Assembly: GCA_002292015.1 (NCBI GenBank)
Contig: DBBD01000021.1
Coordinates: 1 to 5,002, forward strand
Source of the DNA: Firmicutes bacterium UBA993
GTDB lineage: Bacteria; Bacillota; Dethiobacteria; DTU022
Direction: 5' to 3'
DNA length: 5,002 nt
The notes under the pieces were generated by a model, which searched no databases, was not told the DNA's origin, and worked only from the letters and a program-made list of their open reading frames with translations. Within the stretch, counting starts at the first letter, position 1; each line of letters begins with the position of its first letter. Positions 1-5,002 of this stretch are shown here, piece after piece. Position numbers and translations under genes: made by a program.

Positions 1-83
1 GTTAGTACGTGATAATGGGATCTATCGAAAATGGCTCTAATGTGCTTTATTGGTTTAAGTGGCTTTATGATACTTATTTCCTG

Positions 84-112
84 TTGCCAGGTAGTTCTGC
101 CTGTAATAGAAT
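84..112 (+). promoter_or_regulatory. Candidate sigma-A promoter for the DUF1015 gene
   Basis: A -35 box TTGCCA (84-89, 5 of 6 matches to TTGACA) is followed after exactly 17 nt by a -10 box TAGAAT (107-112, 5 of 6 matches to TATAAT). Transcription would start near 118-120, giving a leader of about 47 nt before the ATG at 166. No extended -10 TG and no operator-like inverted repeat are evident around it. The rest of positions 1-165 shows no convincing gene or RNA. The call rests only on consensus match, spacing and a sensible position upstream of a gene, so chance similarity in AT-rich leader DNA remains possible. Confidence 0.55.
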
Positions 113-149
113 GAAACCTGATCCGGCTTACTGCCTAAACCGTAACGGC

Positions 150-157
150 AAAGGAGG
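150..157 (+). promoter_or_regulatory. Strong Shine-Dalgarno fixing the DUF1015 start
   Basis: AAAGGAGG is a perfect match to the anti-Shine-Dalgarno end of 16S rRNA and lies 8 nt before the ATG at 166. It supports this ATG over any other start and predicts efficient translation initiation. Confidence 0.85.
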
Positions 158-165
158 GGTAACAG

Positions 166-1428
166 ATGGCAGAAATTCGACCTTTCAGAGCAATCAGGTA
201 CGACCCTGCACTGCTTGACTCCATGGAGCAGGTAATCGCGCCCCCTTATGATGTGTTAGACACTGATGATCAAGACAACCTTTATAATCTTAGCCCGTAT
301 AATGTTATTCGCCTCGAATACGGCAAAACATACCATGATGACGACATCGATCACAACCGTTACAGCCGGGCTGCTCAAACCCTGTCTCGCTGGTTGGATG
401 AAGGCATTTTACACCATGAGAAGCAGAAACTGCTTTATCTTTATGAACAGTCATTTAAATACGGGGCTTCAAACTACTGTAGAAGAGGGGTTGTTGCCGC
501 CCTAAAGGTTGAGCCTTACAGCTGCAGACAAGTGCTGCCCCACGAACAGACCTTTTCCGCACCAAAAGCTGACCGTCTTGAATTGCTGAAGAAAACCAGG
601 ACTAATATCAGTCCGATATTTACCCTTTTCCCTGATCCGGACACCAGAATTTCTAACCTATTCGAAGAAATCAGCAGATCTGCACCGCTATTTACAGCAA
701 AAGAACAATCGGGACAAGTTCATCGTATTCACAAGATTGACAATCCGAGGCTGCAGGATCAGATCGTGCGCTACATAAAACCACAGGCGCTGCTCATCGC
801 GGACGGGCATCATCGATACGAAACAGCGCTTCAATATAGGGAATTATACGGAGGCCCTGCCGCTGATTATGTTTTAGCCATCCTGGTAAGTACAAAAGAT
901 CCCGGATTGCTGATGCTGCCCACACACCGGCTTATTCAAAACCTTACTGAGCCGGCCTACGCTGAGCTGCTGGCGATCTGTAAAGATAACTTCGAACTGG
1001 TAACGATGAGTAGCTCCGTGAGTTTAGTCGAGCAGGATTTCCAGGCTGAATGGAGCAGGCTGACTGACGATGAAAGGGCTTTCGCCATAATAACCCCTGA
1101 GTTTAAGGCACTCTTGGTACCCAAACCCGGTCGGCAAGAGCGGTGTGGCGTAGAATTACTGCATGCGTTAATCATTGATCCCTTCCTGGCCCGGCCTGTG
1201 CGAACCGGCGCCGAAAGCTGTTCACTGTCTTTTCCTCATGAACTTGAAACGATCAGACTTGCGATGCTGGGCAGTACCCGCGCCAGTGTTGCTTTTATTC
1301 TCAATCCGCTTCCTGTCGACCTGGTTTACCGTCTTGCCGTTCAGGGTACGGTAATGCCGCAAAAAACTACTTATTTTTACCCAAAAATGCCGGGTGGCCT
1401 GTTGCTGCGTAACCTGGACTTAGATTAG
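166..1428 (+). CDS. DUF1015 family protein (COG4198-like), function unknown
   Basis: A 420-residue, probably cytosolic protein with no signal peptide or membrane segment. It shows the hallmark blocks of the DUF1015 family: an N-terminal RPFRAIRYDP start, APPYDV (25-30), NVIRLEYGK (46-54), LPHEQTF (124-130), a KADRLELLKKTRTNISPIF region (134-152), ADGHHRYETAL (212-222), LPTHR (251-255) and a C-terminal MPQKTTYFYPKMPGG block (397-411). Length fits the family at roughly 400-450 residues, and both ends are conserved, so it is complete. The ATG is fixed by an AAAGGAGG site 8 nt upstream. No biochemical role is firmly established for the family. The DGHHR motif resembles the active-site loop of the ParB/sulfiredoxin fold, so nucleotide binding or a small-molecule kinase activity is conceivable, but this is inference. 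The gene has its own candidate promoter and converges on the deacetylase gene, with the stop codons overlapping. Family assignment is confident; function is not. Confidence 0.95.
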   Translation: MAEIRPFRAIRYDPALLDSMEQVIAPPYDVLDTDDQDNLYNLSPYNVIRLEYGKTYHDDDIDHNRYSRAAQTLSRWLDEGILHHEKQKLLYLYEQSFKYGASNYCRRGVVAALKVEPYSCRQVLPHEQTFSAPKADRLELLKKTRTNISPIFTLFPDPDTRISNLFEEISRSAPLFTAKEQSGQVHRIHKIDNPRLQDQIVRYIKPQALLIADGHHRYETALQYRELYGGPAADYVLAILVSTKDPGLLMLPTHRLIQNLTEPAYAELLAICKDNFELVTMSSSVSLVEQDFQAEWSRLTDDERAFAIITPEFKALLVPKPGRQERCGVELLHALIIDPFLARPVRTGAESCSLSFPHELETIRLAMLGSTRASVAFILNPLPVDLVYRLAVQGTVMPQKTTYFYPKMPGGLLLRNLDLD

Positions 1429-2468
1429 AGTTTCCAGTATTTTCGCTGGACAGCTTTTATCGCGTCAAGATGCTCTCGAAAAAAGCGACTCGGTTCCGAG
1501 ATCCGGCTGCTTTCCGTGATTGGCAACCCTAGATCGCCGATGGCATTTAGAACCTGGATCACAGCTTCGGCCTGCCCCTGCAGATGGTAACCGCCTTCCA
1601 GGCCGAGCAGCATCCTGCCTTTAGCCCAGCGATCTGCAACTGCCGCCAGCGCTTTGGCCATTAGGTAATAACCGTTGTGGGTTAAGCTCATTCCGGCCAG
1701 GGGATCGAGTTGATAAGCATCCTGACCGGCAGAAACAAGTACCAATTCCGGCTTAAACTGATCGAGTATCGGTATGATTACTTCCTGAAAACAGAGTTCA
1801 TATTCAATATCACCGCAGCCGGCCGGCAGCGGCATATTGACGGTAAAACCTTCTCCTCTTCCCCTGCCGGTTTCATGCATTTTCCCACTGCCGGGGTACG
1901 CCGGACTCTGGTGGGTGGAAATAAACAGCAGACGCGGGTCATCTTCAAAACTGTGCTGGGTTCCGTTACCGTGATGCACATCCCAGTCAATTATAGCTAC
2001 TCTATGCAATCCGTATTCTGTAAATGCCTTTGCCGCCGCAATGGCTACATTGTTAAAGAGGCAAAAACCCATTGCTTTATCATGCTCAGCGTGATGGCCC
2101 GGCGGTCGGTTTAAAACAAAAACTTTTTCCTGCTCGCCGGTCATGACCATTCGCAAACCGGTCAGAATACCGCCTGCCGATAAAGCCGCCACTCGGTATG
2201 ATTCGGGCACTAAGTATGTATCCATATCAAGGTGTCCTTCACCTGCCAGGCAAGCTTCTTCGACCGATTTTATGTATGACGGATCGTGTATTAATGCCAG
2301 ATCGTCAACGGTGGCCGGGGCCGGATCGCAAATATCAATCATATCAACCAATTTTTGAGTCTGGATAGCGGAAAGGATATATTCAAGCCTCTCCTTTCTC
2401 TCCGGGTGCTGCCCATTGGTATGAATAAGATAATCAGGATGATATACCAGCGCTATCTTTTTAGTCAT
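1425..2468 (-). CDS. Histone deacetylase family zinc amidohydrolase (AcuC/acetylpolyamine amidohydrolase-like)
   Basis: A complete 347-residue member of the arginase/deacetylase fold (Hist_deacetyl). It would hydrolyse an N-acetyl amide, on protein lysines, polyamines or another small acetylated amine, in the cytosol. Visible motifs are HPERKERL (21-28), RPPGHHAEHDKAMGFCLFNN (121-140) with the catalytic His pair 125/126, DWDVHHGNGTQ (161-171) giving zinc ligands Asp163 and His165, SAGQDAY (246-252) giving the third ligand Asp250, and LEGGYHL (290-296) with the transition-state tyrosine Tyr294. All catalytic residues are therefore present. The HPER and GHLDMDTY segments resemble bacterial class II-like enzymes. 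The usual SAGFDAH reads SAGQDAY here. The start is supported by GGAGGGAG (2475-2482) 6 nt upstream. It lies 39 nt after pyk on the same strand, so it is probably the last gene of a dnaE-pyk-deacetylase unit. Substrate cannot be told from sequence; acuC would be an over-precise name. Confidence 0.95.
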   Translation of the reverse strand: MTKKIALVYHPDYLIHTNGQHPERKERLEYILSAIQTQKLVDMIDICDPAPATVDDLALIHDPSYIKSVEEACLAGEGHLDMDTYLVPESYRVAALSAGGILTGLRMVMTGEQEKVFVLNRPPGHHAEHDKAMGFCLFNNVAIAAAKAFTEYGLHRVAIIDWDVHHGNGTQHSFEDDPRLLFISTHQSPAYPGSGKMHETGRGRGEGFTVNMPLPAGCGDIEYELCFQEVIIPILDQFKPELVLVSAGQDAYQLDPLAGMSLTHNGYYLMAKALAAVADRWAKGRMLLGLEGGYHLQGQAEAVIQVLNAIGDLGLPITESSRISEPSRFFREHLDAIKAVQRKYWKL

Positions 2469-2507
2469 CTGGATCTCCCTCCGCTTTTCACTTGATCAGG
2501 GCCTTCA

Positions 2508-4256
2508 CTACAAAACATTCGCTTTACCGCGGTAAATCAAGCCCCTGATGGCATCTACGGTTATCGTTTCTCCGTTTTTGATTAAGCACGTAGCCCGCTC
2601 CACGCCCACTATCGCCGGTTTGCCAAGGCTAACGGCAACAATTGCGGCATGCGAAGTCAGGCCGCCTTCTTCTGTAATTACCGCTGAAGCATCTTTAATT
2701 GCCTCCATACACTCGCTATCCGTGCTTGTGGCAATCAAAACCAGCCCCTTTTCCTTTTTATCCAGATCGGCGGCGGTGCGAATAACCAGCGCTTTACCGG
2801 TGGCCGCTGATTTGCCGACTCCCGTTCCCTTAGCGATAATCTCGCCTACTGTTTCGACCCGCAGCAAATTGGTTGTTCCGGCCACCCCGACCGGTACTCC
2901 GGCTGTAATAACCACCAGGTTACCGTTTTCGATTAACCCCTCCCTTAGCGCTGCCTGGATCGCGTTTAAAAACATTTCGTCGGTGGAACTGACCGGCGGA
3001 CAGACAACCGCGGTTACGCCCCAGGTCAGGGTCAACTGGCGGGCGACACTCAGACGAGACGAAACTGCCACTATTGGCGCTATGGGCTTATACTTCGATA
3101 CCATACGGGCAGTCTGGCCGGACTGGGTAGCGGTTATTATGGCATTTGCACCCAACTCGGAGGCAGTGTGGCAGGTAGCGTAACTAATAGCATCGGTAAC
3201 TGTTTTTTTGATTGTTGGTTGCATCTCTTCAAGAATTCTTTTAAAACTCAGACCACGTTCAGTGTGCACCGCTATGCGGCTCATCGTTTCAACTGCTTCA
3301 AGTGGAAAACGACCAATTGCAGTTTCACCGGAGAGCATAACCGCATCGCTGCCGTCAAAAATAGCGTTTGCCACGTCGCTGGCTTCAGCCCTGGTAGGAC
3401 GAGGATTGCGGATCATGCTATCCAGCATCTGGGTTGCCGTGATTACCGGTTTGCCAAGGCGGTTACATTTTCGGATAAACCGTTTTTGGAGCAAAGGTAC
3501 TTCTTCAGTCGGTACTTCAACTCCAAGGTCGCCCCGGGCCACCATCACTCCATCAGAAAGCTCCAAGATGGAATCAAAGTTATCGACACCTTCGCGGCTT
3601 TCGATTTTTGCGATGATCATAATACTACCGCCACGGTCTTCGATAAACCGCCTGATTTCGATCAGGTCCTCGGCGCTGCGGGTAAAAGAAGCAGCCAGGA
3701 ACGATACATCGTGCTCCAGGGCAAGCTCAATATCAATCCGATCTTCCTCATCGATGGCCGGCAGGTTAATTCTCGTGCCGGGAGTGTTCAGTCCTTTATG
3801 GCTGCGTAGCTCGCCACCATGTAAAACTCGGCATTTGATTTCACGGCCTTCAACGCTTAAGACTTTAAGGATAATCAATCCATCGTCGATCAATACCGTA
3901 GAGCCGGCCTTAAGATCCTGGTGAAGATCGGGATAACTAACCGGTACTCGTTCCCTGTTTCCGATAATATCTTCAGTGGTTAAGATAATCTCTACCCCAT
4001 CTTCAAGCAGCACTGCATCTTCGGCAAGGCTACCGGTGCGCACCTTGGGGCCACGTGTATCAAAGAGCAGTCCCACATTACGATTTATCCTTGTACTGAC
4101 TGCCCGGATCATTTTCAGCCTGCGCAGGTGATCTTCCCGCGAACCGTGCGACAAATTTAGCCTGGCAACATCCATCCCTGTAATAATCAGTTTCTCGATC
4201 AACTCTTCACTGTCACTGCTGGGTCCGATGGTGCAAACTATTTTTGTTCTCCTCAT
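2508..4256 (-). CDS. pyk: Pyruvate kinase with C-terminal PEP-utilizer domain
   Basis: Catalyses phosphoenolpyruvate + ADP to pyruvate + ATP, the last step of glycolysis, in the cytosol. At 582 residues it matches the long Bacillus/Geobacillus type rather than the roughly 470-residue core type. The A domain holds RLNLSH (32-37; substrate-binding Arg32, Asn34, Ser36), Asp66 of DTRGPKVRTG (66-75), AKIES (216-220) with catalytic Lys217 and metal ligand Glu219, ARGDLG (240-245) with metal ligand Asp243, ITATQMLDS (272-280) and MLSGET (307-312). The B domain is roughly 75-170 and the C (regulatory) domain roughly 350-472. Residues from about 475 to the end form the phosphohistidine-swivel-like extension with GGLTSHAAIV (531-540, His536). 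Lys71 occupies the position that is Glu in K+-dependent enzymes. The ATG is preceded by AGGAGGG (4263-4269) with a 6-nt spacer. It follows dnaE by 52 nt with no terminator seen, so cotranscription is likely. No frameshift or missing catalytic residue. Confidence 0.98.
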   Translation of the reverse strand: MRRTKIVCTIGPSSDSEELIEKLIITGMDVARLNLSHGSREDHLRRLKMIRAVSTRINRNVGLLFDTRGPKVRTGSLAEDAVLLEDGVEIILTTEDIIGNRERVPVSYPDLHQDLKAGSTVLIDDGLIILKVLSVEGREIKCRVLHGGELRSHKGLNTPGTRINLPAIDEEDRIDIELALEHDVSFLAASFTRSAEDLIEIRRFIEDRGGSIMIIAKIESREGVDNFDSILELSDGVMVARGDLGVEVPTEEVPLLQKRFIRKCNRLGKPVITATQMLDSMIRNPRPTRAEASDVANAIFDGSDAVMLSGETAIGRFPLEAVETMSRIAVHTERGLSFKRILEEMQPTIKKTVTDAISYATCHTASELGANAIITATQSGQTARMVSKYKPIAPIVAVSSRLSVARQLTLTWGVTAVVCPPVSSTDEMFLNAIQAALREGLIENGNLVVITAGVPVGVAGTTNLLRVETVGEIIAKGTGVGKSAATGKALVIRTAADLDKKEKGLVLIATSTDSECMEAIKDASAVITEEGGLTSHAAIVAVSLGKPAIVGVERATCLIKNGETITVDAIRGLIYRGKANVL

Positions 4257-4308
4257 CTGCAGCCCTCCTGTTTTTGTCGTTCATCGTTTTATCAGCCTAA
4301 ACACAGCT

Positions 4309-5002
4309 TTATATAAATAAGCTATTTTCGCTGCTTTTACGCTGTTCACGGACAGAATTCCGCCCTAGCAGCTCTTCCAGCCTTTCGCGGCATGAAGGGT
4401 GGTCGCGCACCCAGAAATCCTCTTCAAGCATCAACGTTTTCTTCTCATTCTTAAAATAGATACAAACCGGAATATTACCGCTTTCCGCCACAAGCAGATC
4501 TTTGAGCGATGCGAGCAACGCATCGTCAGAGTCTTCGCTAAGTTCTAGGCGGTAATATTTATCTTCGTGCTGTAAAGGGCGAAGAGCTTCAACCAGGATC
4601 TTTACGTCTTCTTCCTCCTTCAAATCGGTTCTTCCTTCAACAACTATCAAGTTGTCTTCTTCCAGTAAAGATGAATAGCGTTCAAATAGATCCGGAAAAA
4701 CTACCAATTCAACACTACCGGTTAGATCCTCAATTTTAACAAATGCCATCTGTTTGTTTTTCTTGGTGTAAAACTTGCGCACCGCGACAACGATGCCACC
4801 GACTGTAACATGACTATTATCGCCGACATCGCTTAATTCAGCACAGCGAGTGAGTTGTTCATTTTTATCAATCATCTCCCGGTAGGGTTCCAGGGGGTGG
4901 CCGGTAATGTAAAGACCTAACATCTCTTTTTCCAGAGCAAGCTGCTCTTCACTGCTGAATGTTTCTAGATCAATAAGTTTATCGCAAAGCAGCTCCTCCT
5001 GC
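4309..5002 (-). CDS. dnaE: DNA polymerase III alpha subunit, C-terminal part (5' end outside window)
   Basis: The last 230 residues of the replicative polymerase subunit DnaE. The reading frame stays open to the right edge (first full codon at 5001-4999), so the methionine at 4923 is internal and not the true start: it lies in the conserved EKEMLGLYITGHPL block that joins the fingers/HhH region to the OB fold. An OB-fold nucleic-acid-binding domain follows (about residues 64-143 of the visible part), marked by VTVGGIVVAVRKFYTKKNKQMAFVKIED, GSVELVVFPDLFERY and NLIVVEGR. After it comes the usual short C-terminal domain with LKDLL, IPVCIYF, EDFWV and a RLEELLG ending, then a basic/polar tail to the TAA stop. 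In DnaE the catalytic palm and PHP domains lie N-terminal of this part and are not visible. DnaE is favoured over PolC because PolC carries its OB and exonuclease domains elsewhere and lacks this C-terminal arrangement. The downstream pyk gene fits the known Firmicute neighbourhood. Confidence 0.95.
   Translation of the reverse strand, partial: QEELLCDKLIDLETFSSEEQLALEKEMLGLYITGHPLEPYREMIDKNEQLTRCAELSDVGDNSHVTVGGIVVAVRKFYTKKNKQMAFVKIEDLTGSVELVVFPDLFERYSSLLEEDNLIVVEGRTDLKEEEDVKILVEALRPLQHEDKYYRLELSEDSDDALLASLKDLLVAESGNIPVCIYFKNEKKTLMLEEDFWVRDHPSCRERLEELLGRNSVREQRKSSENSLFI

Noticed and set aside
9..218. 69-codon + strand frame in the left intergenic region
   Set aside because: It overlaps the promoter, Shine-Dalgarno and start of the DUF1015 gene, lacks its own ribosome binding site and has no recognisable protein features.
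957..1175. Minus-strand 72-codon frame inside the DUF1015 gene
   Set aside because: Antisense shadow of a conserved gene with no motif.
1433..1450. TCCAG-N8-CTGGA inverted repeat just inside the 3' end of the deacetylase gene
   Set aside because: Only a 5-bp stem with an 8-nt loop and no T-run in the right place on either strand; too weak to call a terminator.
1710..2358. Open frames on the + strand (1710-2114, 2143-2358) and a second minus frame (1778-1990) within the deacetylase gene
   Set aside because: All are inside the conserved deacetylase coding region and show no independent protein signature or initiation signal.
2548..3924. Three long + strand open frames (2548-3183, 3168-3809, 3208-3924) antisense to pyk
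   Set aside because: They lie wholly opposite a fully conserved pyruvate kinase gene, have no recognisable protein motifs, are low-complexity Ser/Arg/Thr/Ile-rich translations, and overlap one another. They are shadow frames.
4308..4317. TTTATATAAA perfect 10-bp palindrome over the dnaE stop codon
   Set aside because: Short, AT-only and without a spaced partner box or T-run; expected by chance and not supported as promoter, operator or terminator.

Overview
This window looks like an ordinary chromosomal housekeeping region of a low-to-mid GC Firmicute, most likely of the class Clostridia in the broad sense. The evidence for that is a DnaE-type polymerase III alpha gene directly upstream of a pyruvate kinase gene, a pyruvate kinase carrying the C-terminal PEP-utilizer extension typical of Firmicutes, strong AGGAGG-type ribosome binding sites on all three genes whose starts are visible, and a DUF1015 protein. 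The genus cannot be named from the sequence alone.

Layout, left to right. Positions 1-165 are non-coding leader containing a good sigma-A-like promoter (TTGCCA, 17 nt, TAGAAT) and a near-perfect Shine-Dalgarno. A DUF1015 family gene follows on the + strand (166-1428). It converges tail to tail on a minus-strand cluster, and the two stop codons overlap within one TTAG tetranucleotide. Reading in the minus direction from the right edge, the cluster is the 3' end of dnaE (cut by the window at 5002, stop at 4309), pyk (4256-2508) and a class II-like histone deacetylase/acetylpolyamine amidohydrolase family gene (2468-1425). Gaps are 52 and 39 nt, both without a visible terminator, so dnaE-pyk-deacetylase is probably one transcription unit.

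Functionally the cluster combines replication (DnaE), the last ATP-forming step of glycolysis (pyruvate kinase) and a zinc amidohydrolase whose natural substrate is unknown. It could remove acetyl groups from metabolic enzymes or small amines, which would suit a gene co-transcribed with central carbon metabolism, but that is inference. The dnaE-pfkA-pyk order common in Firmicutes lacks pfkA here.

I found no mobile element, CRISPR array, RNA gene or obvious new system. The most interesting points are a lysine in pyruvate kinase at the position that normally separates K+-dependent from K+-independent enzymes, within an otherwise K+-type motif; the sulfiredoxin/ParB-like DGHHR motif in the uncharacterised DUF1015 protein; and the overlapping convergent stop codons.
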